Positions 1 to 10,396 of a DNA stretch of 22,817 nucleotides are shown here, in pieces; positions within the stretch are counted from its first letter, which is position 1, and each line of letters opens with the position of its first letter. Origin of the DNA: Pelargonium cotyledonis (Eukaryota; Streptophyta; Magnoliopsida; Geraniales; Geraniaceae); the NCBI GenBank assembly GCA_036897625.1, contig JAYMTA010000951.1, forward strand, positions 1-22,817, written 5' to 3'. The notes below the pieces were generated by a model that saw only the letters and a list, made by a program, of their open reading frames with translations, searched no databases and was not told the origin of the DNA. The position numbers and the translations under genes were made by a program.

Positions 1-3000
1 AGAAAGTGATCATCTGAGCATACGTAGTCCAGAAAATGATGGTTGTGGCCCATATTGGCAATAGCCTCACCATCATTTTCACTTCCTCAACTCTTGTCAC
101 TGAGCATAGCTTCCATGGGTTTCGAATAGGATTTGAACCGCCACTCTTCACAAAATCTCCCTCTCCAACTATTGCTGCCTTGTCCAAGAATCTACAAATC
201 ATCCATTACCAATATTACTATCAAAAATGTCAAATTTTTTTACTGATGATCGAGTAACTTCACACAACTATAGTCTAAAATTTAAGTTTTCTTTCCTGTA
301 AACATTTTGTAATCATTTGGCTCTAAAATTTAGTGACAAGACCATGTGTCATAATTAAGAAGACGAGAGCTATCTTGTTGTGTTACTCCGCTATGAAATC
401 ATTATTTATTATAAAAGGTTGTATCATTCCAATTCTGTCAACTAGTCCAATTCGTCTCATTTTCTAAAATTTTGAAGTGACGGTCAAATTAGTAAAAATA
501 AATAAACTATTATTTAGTTTTTCTTGTCTTTTATTTTATTTTTTATCGACAAACGTAAAGATCGAAGTTTGAATCCGAGACTTCAAGAGAAACAAACACT
601 TTAATCCACTTATCCCGATGTGAACTTACCTGAATTGATCGGTGTGGTGGATTCTAGAAGCTTCCGGAGTATCCTCGTACAATGAAACCACATTACTAGG
701 CAGCTCCAAGTTTCTCTTCTTGATCGCCGCTGCAATAACTTGCAAAATGTGGACAATGGGGCTTCCTGAGCTCTTCTTGTACCTGTACCTCTTTGTTCCG
801 TACAAGAACACCATGATTGCTATGAACATCGAGACCGAGCATATTCCGTAGGCCCAGCTCCGGCCAACCTCGTCCTGTATGTACACGAGCACCGTCACCG
901 CCATTAATGTCCCGGTGCTGATGAAGAAGAAGAACCTGTTGAAGAAATAGGCCATTTGTGCCTTCTCCTTCTCGTCTTTCTCGTCGAACTGGTCGGTCCC
1001 GAACCCGGAGACGCTCGATTTCAGGCCGCCGGTGCCGAGTGCGATGAGGTAGAGAGCGAGGTAGAGGATTCCCATTTGGAAATTTGTGGCTTCTTGGCAT
1101 GGGCTTGTAGGGTTGTTGCATGGTGGTGGCCTTAGTTGGGGTAGCTTTGTTGATACTGCTAGTGCACAAGTACCCTGAATTTGATCACAAATTAGTAAAA
1201 TGGTAAGATACATGTTTTAAGAAACAACTTATTAATATCAATCACCGCATATATATGTTTTCATAAGACAAGATGATAAGACTAGTTCGGTCGACTTCGT
1301 TGATAAATCAATGCGACATCATATGCAAAAACAACCTGCAGCATTTCAGATGTCGGTATAATCATACTAGACTAAGCCAACCTTACCGACAAATCATATT
1401 GACCGAATCTGCATTTTATGAGAGAGAAAAGTAATTTACACATTATGTCTTCTTCTTCAAATGAGTTCCGCAAGAACTCGTCTTCTTTACGTCATTATTT
1501 TATGCATTTTACCAAACAATGTTTTACTTGTGTGAAACTTGTTATAAAGAGACAACAAACAAGCACTTAGTACCTACAGTCAACTTCATGATTAATGTCA
1601 CATTAGGCTCACGTAGATTCAATTCATTTGTGTCTTGATTGAGTCTCATGTATTATTTCATTGACTAATTAAGACTATATGTTATAGTGTTGTGATGAAG
1701 TGTCACTTACCAAAGTTTGAATTGCAGAGAAGATAGCTATAGTCATGTATCTGCCAAGGAAAGCATCAGCAAGGAAGCCTCCAAGTAAGCAGAGGAGAAA
1801 AGATGTGCCCATGAAGTCTGTCACAATATTGGCTGCTGTGGCACTGGGCAAATGCATAGTTCCTCCCAAGTATGTCACCAGATTCACTGCTATTCCCATT
1901 GTTGAAAGCCTCTCACATATTTCAATGCCTACAAGAAACAAAACAAAATTATCACCAATTTCTTTTAAAATCAATCAAGTTATCAAGAAAAGTAGTAGTA
2001 ATATATACTCTCTCTTTTTTTTTTTTTTTTTATCTAAACAGTTTATCACACCTAGGCTAGTTCTCATTTGAAGGTAAGTCACAATTAAAATTCACCCCTC
2101 TTTTTAAAGGTGTGTAGAGTGGGGATCGAACGCAAGTGTTCTTCCCCCTTATGCAGTCTGTGTAGCCAACTGCGCCGCTTCGTATCCTTGTCCTTCTTCT
2201 TAAGGGTGTGTTGTTCGGAGATCAAACGCAAACGTTGTTCTCCCTCACACAACATGTGTTGCCAACTGCGCTACTGCCCTTTGGTACAATATATACTTTT
2301 TTTAATTTATGAAAAATATGTGAAAGTGTTACTATATGTGTAAAAAGTGTTGAAAATGTGAACTTAATTGAGAATTGTATGATTTTATTGAGAATTGTAT
2401 GATTTTATTTAGTGAGTGAGTGAGGCCAAGAAGGAAGAATCAATCATGGAGGAGAGGAAGTGGGGCATGTGGGGACAAAAACAAAGAGTGTCTCCCCATA
2501 ATTTCATGTGACTGTGGACTACCCATAAGAGAGAATATCTCATGTGATGCCTTATCATCAATCTTTACAACTTACACAGACATTGACACTATTTTCTTGT
2601 TATTGGAAAAGTATTTGAGCTTCATTTTCATGGGTCTCACACCCTTTGTCCCTTCTTCCTGCTCAGCTTAATAGAATGTGGAAAAGGCAATCATGATTCA
2701 TGAACAGGGTTGGTTCATGATTTGTTATCAAAAAGAAAAGAACACTTTTATGGGTACTTCTTGAAAATTCTCTGTATGTAACTAGCTGGTGATACTACAA
2801 TACTATTGATGAATATATAATCAACTCTGCAAATAGTATATAGAGACACACTTGAACAAGATTTAGGAGAGGAAATGTTTGAGAGTTAATTTATGACATG
2901 TGAAACTCTCGTAGACATGGTTGAGTCTCAACCATGTACTGTGTGGTTGATATTTTCTTTCTCCTTGGTATTATATTAGCTTGTTTTATCTATGTGTTTT

Positions 3001-3541
3001 GTAGATATATTTTTGTCTATACACCTAAAGTAGAATCTACCATTCTCTCATTTGGAATCTTCTCGTCATCTTTACACCGATCAACAAAACACGCGTAAGT
3101 GACATGCAAACAATGACGGAGTCAGAAGTAGACTGTAGTAGACAACTGCCTACGCCGTGTTCTAAAATTTCATTTAATATTGAGATCATAGCTAGTATGC
3201 TTGGTTTTATTTCGCTATACTCACCCAGATCCTACATCTTGGCTCCGCTATTGTATGCAAAGTACCATCATTATTCTTATTCATAACGCAAAGATTGTAA
3301 CGCGAAGAACATGAATGCAAATGAAGATAGATTAATCGACAAACCTAGAATAAGGGCAGCCGGAACCCAACCGCCAGTTTTCATCCTGTCCGCCGGGAAG
3401 CCCTTGTGATCTACAGCATCACCAACTGTCCAACCCATCTTCCCCTCCTAACATACATGTATTACAACAAGAGATCAGCACAAATACAAACAATCAAATT
3501 ATGGATCACAAGTAGTGATCATGATCAGTAGTACTAACCAT
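1..3541 (-). CDS. NPF6.3-like: NPF6/NRT1.1-type proton-coupled transporter, 3' part outside window
   Basis: Major facilitator (NPF/PTR family) plasma-membrane transporter, most like the NRT1.1 (AtNPF6.3) and MtNRT1.3 group, which moves nitrate and other anions with protons. Exons on the minus strand: 3539-3541 (ATG alone), 3345-3447, 1711-1928, 630-1174 and 1-191; all junctions are GT-AG and the phases agree. They encode 353 residues of a usual length near 590. Visible landmarks: ExxER proton-coupling motif at residues 38-42 (EICER); the Thr matching phospho-site T101 of NRT1.1 at 98 (GRYMTIAIF); the Lys matching K164 at 160 (GTGGLKSSVSGFG); and NPWKLCSVTRVEEVK in the central loop. The position matching nitrate-binding His356 is Tyr347 (WTTYAQM), which may change anion preference. 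A second in-frame ATG lies at codon 5 and could be the start if exon 1 were read as 5'UTR. The identity is firm; exact orthology and substrate are inferred. Confidence 0.93.
541..622 (-). mobile_element. Decayed tRNA-derived SINE remnant in NPF intron 4
   Basis: On the minus strand a box-A-like stretch (GGGATAAGTGG, about 606-616) is followed about 30 bases on by a box-B-like GGATTCAAACT (566-576). That is the internal RNA polymerase III promoter layout of a tRNA-derived SINE head. It begins only a few bases after the exon 4 splice donor (629-628) and runs in the host gene's sense. No tail or target duplication is clear, so this is an old fragment. The rest of intron 4 (192-629) shows nothing else recognisable. 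Confidence 0.45.
2010..2287 (-). mobile_element. SINE with doubled tRNA-like head, poly(A) tail and target-site duplication
   Basis: Reading the minus strand, two related tRNA-like units lie in tandem about 96 bases apart. Unit 1 has box A TAGCGCAGTTGG (2262-2273) and box B GTTTGATCTCC (2217-2227). Unit 2 has box A CGGCGCAGTTGG (2166-2177) and box B GTTCGATCCCC (2121-2131). A body of about 90 bases without tRNA likeness follows, then a run of 17 A (2015-2031 on the plus strand as T) ending in GAGAG. The 10-base direct repeat AATATATACT flanks the whole element at 2000-2009 and 2288-2297. Tail plus duplication is the signature of LINE-driven retroposition. It lies in NPF intron 2, in the sense of the gene. 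Family name unknown to me. Confidence 0.85.
2371..2410. repeat. 20-base tandem duplication in NPF intron 2
   Basis: Two adjacent copies of AGAATTGTATGATTTTATTG, differing only in the last base. The near identity suggests a recent local duplication. No function is evident. The rest of intron 2 (to 3344) shows no gene. Confidence 0.9.
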
Positions 3542-3709
3542 TTTCCAAGGTTTCCAACAGGAAAAAAAATGAGCTTTGAAGTGAAATGTAGATGATGAAT
3601 GAGAAAGAAAAAGTGGGTAAGCTATGAAATGTAACAAGGAGATGTGATGTGTTGGTTTCTTTGGTAACTCACTCTCACAACTTATGAGAATTGTGTGAGA
3701 AAGTGAAGG

Positions 3710-3718
3710 CTTTTTATA
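3710..3718 (-). promoter_or_regulatory. TATA box of the NPF transporter gene
   Basis: The minus strand reads TATAAAAAG, about 170 bases upstream of the ATG at 3541. Initiation some 30 bases downstream would give a 5'UTR of roughly 140 bases. That leader is rich in C and T, as plant leaders often are. Inferred from position and consensus only. Confidence 0.6.
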
Positions 3719-4794
3719 GGCAAAGAAAGGCCAATATTATGTGGTAGCTATAGTTTAGAAAGTGATCCTCGATCCACTAAAGAATCATTACTAACTTACT
3801 GGTATTTTCTGATAAAAAGAGTAGTGAGTGAAGTAAAGGATTAGCTCTACCCCATTATGAATAGAACATTCTAGCTAGCTACAGCTGAAGATTAACACAC
3901 TTTTTTTTTTTAATTTTAGCTATTTGGAAGTTTTGAAAAGATGATGCTGAGACTTTGCTCTTGAATTTGTGGTAGGATTGGACTGAGAGATTGGTTTCTT
4001 TGGGTCATGTAAAGATTGAGATTGTGAACCAGAACAGCTTGGCTAGCTGAGTGCTCTTGCTACCCCACAGCCTCAACACAACACAGTTTTGCTTCTATTT
4101 TTGTTTTTATTTTATTTAATTGTGTGTTTTTCTCCATCCGCAAGCGTACCGACACCGATGTTCAGAACTGTGACTTCGAGATCAAGTGATATCAACCACT
4201 TGTTCTACTGAATGTTCGTATTTAATTGTTTGTTACTATGGAACCACTCTTTTGTTTTTCTGAAATTAAAGAGCGAACTGCAGGTAGTTTCTGTATTGTT
4301 TGTGTTCAACAATATCAATTTTGTGCTGATATGTTGTGGGTAGTGACCACTTTCTCTAAAGCTTTATCCACTGACAACATATATGGCTATATATGCTCTT
4401 ATATATCACTAGCATTTCTAGTTTTTATTTTTTATTTTCTGATATAGATGAATAATGTTCCTGAATTTGTTCTCTCATGCATTAATGAATGAGGCATGGA
4501 AATGGAATTGAATCCAACAGCAACAAGGACATGTGAGAAGTCATGAAGTGACAATACAAATTGACCTCTTTGGTTGTCCAAATGCATATTGAATACACGA
4601 ACCTTTCAAAATTTCACCAAAATGGTAGGCAAGGACTTTGTGCATTGACATTTATAGTAAAATGTACAAGTTTAGCTACATGTTGATGTACAAGTTGAGC
4701 CTTTCGTATATTAGTTTAACTTTTATTGGTTGGAGTCTTTAATATAATATAAGATCCGATCATTTGTAGAACTAACAATTTATTTATCTTTCCT

Positions 4795-5170
4795 TCCGAC
4801 TTAAATTTATCTATTCACGTACAAATTCAATTTCATCTCTTCTATAAAGTCTGCACATCATGAAGGCATGTTAAGAAATCTATTATTAGATAAAGTTGTT
4901 ATTGTATCTTACATCGAAAGAATGTGAAGTCAATCACTGCTTTAAATATAATTAAGTTGGTTCCTCCGCCTATCAATTTAAACTTTTGGATTTGAATCAA
5001 GTTTATCATGGTACACGGAACTGATTCTCTTTAGATCTAACGACTCATTTGTCTTACCTCTCTTATCTGGCATGCACGTACTTGACACTCCCGATAAAAG
5101 TTTACCTATACACGTGCAAGTCTAAGTCCATCTCTTTTATCCAGTTCACACGTTAAATTCAGTGTTATAA
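4795..5170 (+). mobile_element. LTR/TRIM-like retroelement remnant
   Basis: The stretch 4910-5008 (ACATCGAAAGAATGTGAAGT, later AACTTTTGGATTTGAATC) looks to me like a common plant LTR type. It ends at TTTATCA and is followed from 5009 by TGGTACACGGAAC, a weak match to a tRNA-iMet primer-binding site (TGGTATCAGAGC). The start of the unit (4795-4865) recurs imperfectly at 5091-5155, roughly 70% alike by eye, as expected if a second, truncated LTR begins after a very short internal region. No protein is encoded. The LTR reading is inferred; that it is a repeat is clear from the relative at 7905-8095. Confidence 0.45.
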
Positions 5171-5373
5171 AATAAACATCGCGTTGCCACCCAAATCAAA
5201 TTAGATCCACAATTCAGAAAGTGGACATGTGATGTGCCAGGTTAACCTCCCAAAAAATTGAAGCAGTGTCAAATACATTTGTAGGTGGAAAATAAAAGGG
5301 TTGACTTAAAACAAAACCATTGAAACAAGTTCATGATTGTTTGAGTTGACAAGAAAAAGAAAGCTATCACCAA

Positions 5374-5415
5374 TCCTCACAAGCTCCTCCTCTTTGGACT
5401 GTGGAGGCTTGAGGA
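5374..5415. repeat. Short inverted repeat (hairpin) upstream of the NPF gene
   Basis: TCCTCACAAGCTCCTCC (5374-5390) pairs with GGAGGCTTGAGGA (5403-5415), with unpaired bases on the longer side, around a 12-base loop. The arms are shorter than those of a typical plant microRNA precursor. It may be a chance palindrome or a remnant of a mobile element. Confidence 0.6.
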
Positions 5416-5537
5416 GTAATGTATATACATACCATTACCAACAGACAGTAATGGAATTGAAATTTGATAACAATAATAATACAGAGAGCACTACCAAATT
5501 AAACAGCCATTAAAGCAACATGCAACATGAGAAAGAG

Positions 5538-5555
5538 AAAAAAAAAAAAAAAAAA
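5538..5555. repeat. Run of 18 A
   Basis: An uninterrupted A tract. It could be the tail of an old retroposon, but I see no tRNA-like head or flanking duplication, so it is listed as a simple repeat only. Confidence 0.9.
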
Positions 5556-7568
5556 GTGATCATGCACAAATCCAACAAATTCACTCCTAGAAGCTGGTAC
5601 AATCCTTGATGGGTCCAATTAATCAATCTCTCATTGGATTTGGATTGGATCTATCTACTTGCTAGGTGTGTTCATTGGCCTACCAATTACCATCTCTTTC
5701 TTGGCTTCTTCTTTTGCTTAATATCACAATAGAAATCTGTGTGTGAACCTTGCTAATTGCCTATAACACCTTAATTTCTTTAATATGAATAAGATTAAGT
5801 TAAGCTGCAGTGAATTAACCAGTACTTTATCTTCTATCTCATCTATATTTTTGGAATCATTTGATGCACAACTACGCATAAATGAAATCATCCAACGATA
5901 ATAATTAATAATCTAAATCAAAGAACGATAAAAACTAAACTAGACGAAGAACCAGGGTATGTACAGTAAGAATCATTGGAATTTGAGTTTTTTACTATTT
6001 TATTATTTGTTTACTAATTTTAATGTACTTTTTTATATTAATATAAAAACATGAACACAATTTTCAATGTCATTTAAAATATACTAAAATTATGAAATTT
6101 CCCTAATTATGTCTGAAAATAATAAAATCCGCAACACATCTAAATGTCTTTTGAAATGATAACCACATTTGATTACAAACCTATTTCGAATGCGCCGATT
6201 AAATTTCAATTTATTTTGAGCACATTAACGTATGGTTGAATTTCCTCACTACTATTATTTATCTCTATTGCCACTTGCACCAACAACAATTTCCATTATA
6301 ACATTTTTTGTTTCTGCCTGAAGATATATCAACCAAAAGTTTCTAATTATTTGGGTAAAATGATTATGCATATTTCTGGGTCCATTTCAAATATTTCAAT
6401 TATTGTTTGAATCAAGCATACATGATCTTGAAAATATCTTCATATTTTGGTTCAGGTATAGTATTGATATTTGTGCTACTCCTAGAGTTGTTACCATAAA
6501 TATTTAAGCATAACTATCTGCCAAACTACCTAATCTCTAATTCCAAGCTCTGATTTGTCAGTTTGTTGCAACACAACATATAAAAGCATGTTAGTGGGGA
6601 ACCTTGTTTGGAAGGAGAGAAAAAGAGAAAGAAACCCTGAGAAAATAATTGAAAACTATGCCTAGTTCAGAAAGACATGTTCAAGTGTCTCTCTGCCTTT
6701 TTCACTCTACATGTGTGTAAAGTGAAGTTCATTAAACAACAATATCAGAAAATCACCACCTCAATCTCCATTATAATATATACTGCATGTAATAAAAATA
6801 ATTCACATGCCAGATCTCATAAATAATCTGACCATCTTTGTCAATTCCATTTTCTCTGCTCAATCTCCAGTTTTTTCTAATATAAATATTAGTAGTTGTC
6901 AAATGTCAATTGTCATATATTGTTATTATAAAAACAAATGAGGATAAGATAATTGTACTTTGTACCATACAGGATCTTTGGAATGAACAATATCAATTTC
7001 AGACAAATTTGATTTGATTTCTTTTGGATAAATTTATTCACGGAATAATTTTGATGCGTTGAGTTCATATTGAGATTGTGGAGTTTGATGTTCAAAATAA
7101 AAGAACGAAACGAAAAAAGAAAAATTGAAGAAATTACACTCATTTAAACGTTGGGGCGCATGATCAAATGAGTTTAGCCATTAAAACTGAGGAACGGGCG
7201 CCCAAAGGACTCAAAACAGTCGTGCACGTAGTTAGCCTGAACGATCATTCAAAATGACTGAACGTCTGTATACTCGGTGCCAAACTCTCTTGTGCTGCAT
7301 AAGTTATGGTTGGAGAGGAGGTGGGGGGGTCCCCCAAGGACAGAGTATAGTCAGTATGTAACATGAATGCATGGTTGAAAACATTCCTTTGTGCTTATAT
7401 TTCAAGAAAGAGACTGATCAGGTGAAACCAAGAGCCACCATAAATTATATATCATGGTCCCAACATCAAATTCGGCCATATCTTTTAAGCTTTTTAACCC
7501 AATTTTTTTGAAAGCCTCCAAGAACATGTAGTTGGTATACAAGAATTGATGCTATGTGTGAGAGAGAC

Positions 7569-7589
7569 ATGATGATGATGATGATGATG
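7569..7589. repeat. (ATG)7 microsatellite
   Basis: Seven perfect ATG units, of the kind that varies in length between individuals. It lies in non-coding DNA. Confidence 0.95.
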
Positions 7590-7904
7590 GGAAAATGTTC
7601 ATTGTGTGGCCTAGACTTTGTTCTTAGCTAACCTATCATGTGTGTGTGCTACACCATTGATTTTATTTTTCTTCTTGATTTGTTCACAGTGTTAAACTTG
7701 GCTTCAATCTAACTTGAAAGTATTGATAAAATTCAGGATAAATCTGAGATTAAGTCGGGAGTTTTTCTCCATGTGACAAGTTAAATATAAATATGAGCGT
7801 AAATAAGTAGACAAAATAGTAAACTCAAGTTAAGAGCACTATCTTTTAGCATGGACTTAAGTTGAAGGATATCGCTTAACATTTCCATTTAGTAAAAGAC
7901 AAAA

Positions 7905-8095
7905 GAAAACAAGATCCAAATAAAACTTAATCTCAACCCAAAAGTTTTAAGTTCGTAGATGGAAAAATTAACTAAAGTTTTTAGTAATGACTGACTTCGC
8001 ATCCTATCAATGTGAGATTCATAAAAATTATAACTCACAAGCAAATTGGATAAGAGAGGTGAACTTGGATCTCACATGAATAGATAACTTAAAAT
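7905..8095 (-). repeat. Inverted, diverged copy of the 4.8-5.0 kb LTR-like repeat
   Basis: The minus strand gives TTATCTATTCATGTGAG, then CTCACATTGATAGGATGCG, AAGTCAGTCATTACT and AACTTTTGGGTTGAGATTAA in the same order and spacing as 4806-5008 on the plus strand. It is clearly diverged. It starts about 190 bases beyond the likely SNU13 3'UTR. The relation may continue toward 7720, more faintly. Confidence 0.55.
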
Positions 8096-8398
8096 GAGGT
8101 TTAGTGTCTTTGTTTAGAAAAGATTGCTTTAGAAAAAGATTATTTCATCAATATATCAAAAATGATACACAATAGAAAGTTCTTAAGATGACTAAAATAT
8201 TAGCTTGAAGCAACATTCATACTGAAATCTAGCAAATATAAGCAAATGTGTTGTTCTTGTCTCAAAATTCATCACAAAAGTATCTAAAAATTGAAAACTT
8301 GTCCTAGCGGCACAACAACTTCATCAGTCAAAGCCTCTAAAGGAGCGACCACCACGATCCAAGAGACCCATCACACCAAATTAAACAATTCGCAGTAT

Positions 8399-10226
8399 TT
8401 AGATCAAAAGCTTCTCAATGCCATCCTGCAATTTAACAAGAGTTAATCAGAATGCATAAAAATGTTTTGGCACTAAATGTCATACAAAATAAATCACGAA
8501 TGTACCTTGAGTTGTTGTATCTGAGATTTCAACTGGCTAGCCTCATTGGTTGTAACGGAACAAGCAATAACAGGTCTTGTAACTCCACATGCCCGACCAA
8601 GTGCTTGCTTTGAAGGTACAAACACATATGGCACATTCTGGAAACAACAAATATAACAGTTAACATGGCACCCTATTTACATAATATAATTGGAAAGAGT
8701 AGCAGAAAAACATAAAATCTAATTCTGAAGATGAGGAGCTGAAAAAAATACAGAATCTTGTTTGGGAACCAGCTGGCATGCATTTCAAATAGCCAAAACA
8801 AGTGTATTTGAAGTTGTATTTTGTACTTTTTTTATATAAAAAAAATTAACAAGTTGAGCTACACAATAGGTGTAGCTCTCCCCTTTAAACCCCCCACCCC
8901 ACCCGATGCAATGGGATTTGAACCCAAGTAGTTTGTACTTGAGCCAAATCTTGTCATTTAAATTCTAAGATTTCCCAAACATTGTATTTGTATTTCAAAT
9001 ACAGCATTTCTAATTCTAAATTTCAAAACAAATCCAATTGCAAAGAATTCATCATGGGAATGTAAGGATACACAATTGTTTAAGATGTACAATTGCACTG
9101 TTGAAGAAGAAGAAATTTTATAAACCTGACTATTTGGACAAAGTTTGAGACGACAAAAAATACAAGACCCAGCTAACTAACAACTATAGCAAATGACCAC
9201 AAACCCATTCTCTAATTATATGCAATAGCCCATAAAGATTGGTAGCTAAACACACTCAACCTATCTGAAATTATAACTAAGACTAGATCAAAGGATAACA
9301 GTCTACATGACTTGAACTTGCAAACAATAGACACATAGATACAACAAAATGAAGGACAGTAAAAAAAAGGATGACAGAAATTCAAGAAATACCATTTCAG
9401 CGCTCGTGTAATAATCAATCAAAATTAACTAAATGAGTCTTTTGCAGATAGACATATGCAAATTGCTAGCTTGTCAATTGTCTTTCATTTGATAAAACTA
9501 AATGACCATTTTATATACAATACACAAAAACTCAAATGCAATCAACCAACAGTTGACATACACTACAAGCTACCATACAAGATACTTCAAAATCACAGAA
9601 CTTATATAAAAACAAGACAACAGAGGCAAGTACGCAATCTATGTATAACACAAAGAAAAACTTAAAAATTTAGGCTTGTGTATTGCGTATCATTTCAATT
9701 ATACAGCTAACAACAGATTCACATATCAAACAAACCACAGGCCCATGATTAGATCAAAAACTTTAAACTGAAGTACCTTGTCCTCAGCTAGTAGGGGAAG
9801 GTGCAAAAGGATCTCAAGGGGCTCAGTATCCGCAGCCATAACAACAAACTCCGATATACCCCTATTCAGGGTCTTAGTAGCTGAAATGATCAAAATACAG
9901 TCAACAAAATTAGACTCAACACAAATATGAATCCAATTACATATGAAGTGACTGCAAGTTCAAATAAAAGTCGCAAACCTTCATTGGCGCCCTTTTTGAG
10001 CTGCTTGTAGTTGGCAGCTTGCTGAATAAGATCGAGAATCGTTATCGTGAGCTGCGAATCTGCCAATGGGTAGGCTTTGGGGTTCACTGCTTCTCCAGTC
10101 TGCAAAAAAAAATCGAATACACGAACATGTCAACAACACAAATCCATATAGATACATACACATAACCAGTAAAACGAGACTATAAATTGATCGGAGAATC
10201 GAAATCAGACTAAGAGAACGTACCAT
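8399..10226 (-). CDS. SNU13: SNU13 / 15.5K / NHP2L1, kink-turn RNA-binding protein
   Basis: Complete 128-residue L7Ae-family protein. It binds kink-turns in U4 snRNA (for U4/U6.U5 tri-snRNP assembly) and in box C/D snoRNAs, acting in nucleus and nucleolus. Exons on the minus strand: 10224-10226 (ATG alone), 9979-10099, 9777-9880, 8506-8637 and 8399-8425. All borders are GT-AG, the frame is continuous, and the stop is TAA. The protein opens [18 protein letters not shown], carries the RNA-contact signature [13 protein letters not shown] (residues 37-49), then [20 protein letters not shown] and the core [17 protein letters not shown], and ends GIEKLLI. Length and sequence match plant orthologues throughout with nothing missing. 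Its promoter faces that of SEC11. The likely 3'UTR runs left toward about 8280; no clear poly(A) signal was seen. Confidence 0.97.
8856..8960 (-). mobile_element. Possible SINE remnant in SNU13 intron 4
   Basis: On the minus strand a box-A-like TGGCTCAAG (about 8940-8948) precedes a good box B, GGGTTCAAATCCC (about 8911-8923). Downstream lies a hairpin: GAGCTACAC (8856-8864) pairs perfectly with GTGTAGCTC (8870-8878) around 5 bases. No poly(A) tail or convincing target duplication is seen. The box B match is strong; assignment to a SINE is inferred. The rest of this 1139-base intron (8638-9776) shows nothing recognisable. Confidence 0.35.
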
Positions 10227-10272
10227 GGTGGAGCGTGCTTAATTGTTGAAGACGCGAGGCAGAGAGAGAGGC

Positions 10273-10310
10273 TAGGGTTTTACGAAAAAGAGGACCGCGA
10301 ATTAGGGTTT
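10273..10310 (-). promoter_or_regulatory. Two telo-boxes in the SNU13 promoter/leader
   Basis: AAACCCTA (10273-10280) and AAACCCTAA (10302-10310) on the minus strand, 47-84 bases upstream of the SNU13 ATG. A CT-repeat leader (10259-10270, minus strand) lies just inside. Telo-boxes are characteristic of plant ribosomal-protein and ribosome-biogenesis genes, which suits SNU13. Confidence 0.7.
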
Positions 10311-10396
10311 AAGGGAAGATCCTTAAAGCACAACGAGCTCAATTTATAGAGCAATGTGTTCCGGTTCGGGTCGGGTCGGATTCGGTCCAAACAAGT

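Larger units (their letters stand above)
3720..8280. other. Gene-free region between the NPF promoter and SNU13
   Basis: AT-rich DNA with no long reading frame and no protein motif I recognise. It includes the upstream region of the NPF gene and the 3' flank of SNU13. The supportable contents are listed separately: LTR-like remnants (4795-5170, 7905-8095), a hairpin (5374-5415), an A run (5538-5555) and an ATG microsatellite (7569-7589). A more GC-rich patch at 7150-7340 remains unexplained. Confidence 0.7.

Noticed and set aside
36-257. Plus-strand open frame of 73 codons
   Set aside because: It is the antisense of NPF exon 5 (1-191); the minus strand gives a clear NPF protein sequence with a proper acceptor at 192.
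2121-2273. Two tRNA-like units as real tRNA genes
   Set aside because: Only the promoter boxes resemble tRNA; no cloverleaf or acceptor stem forms, and the tail and target duplication show a SINE.
2420-2671. 83-codon open frame in NPF intron 2
   Set aside because: It lies within a defined intron, carries no motif and does not fit the NPF frame.
4226-4447. Plus-strand open frame of 73 codons in the gene-free region
   Set aside because: No recognisable motif, no promoter or codon signal, and a length expected by chance in AT-rich DNA.
8250-8340. Box C-like TGATGA motifs in the SNU13 3'UTR, suggesting a snoRNA or a self-regulating kink-turn
   Set aside because: No properly spaced D box (CTGA) or closing stem was found; TGATGA is common by chance.
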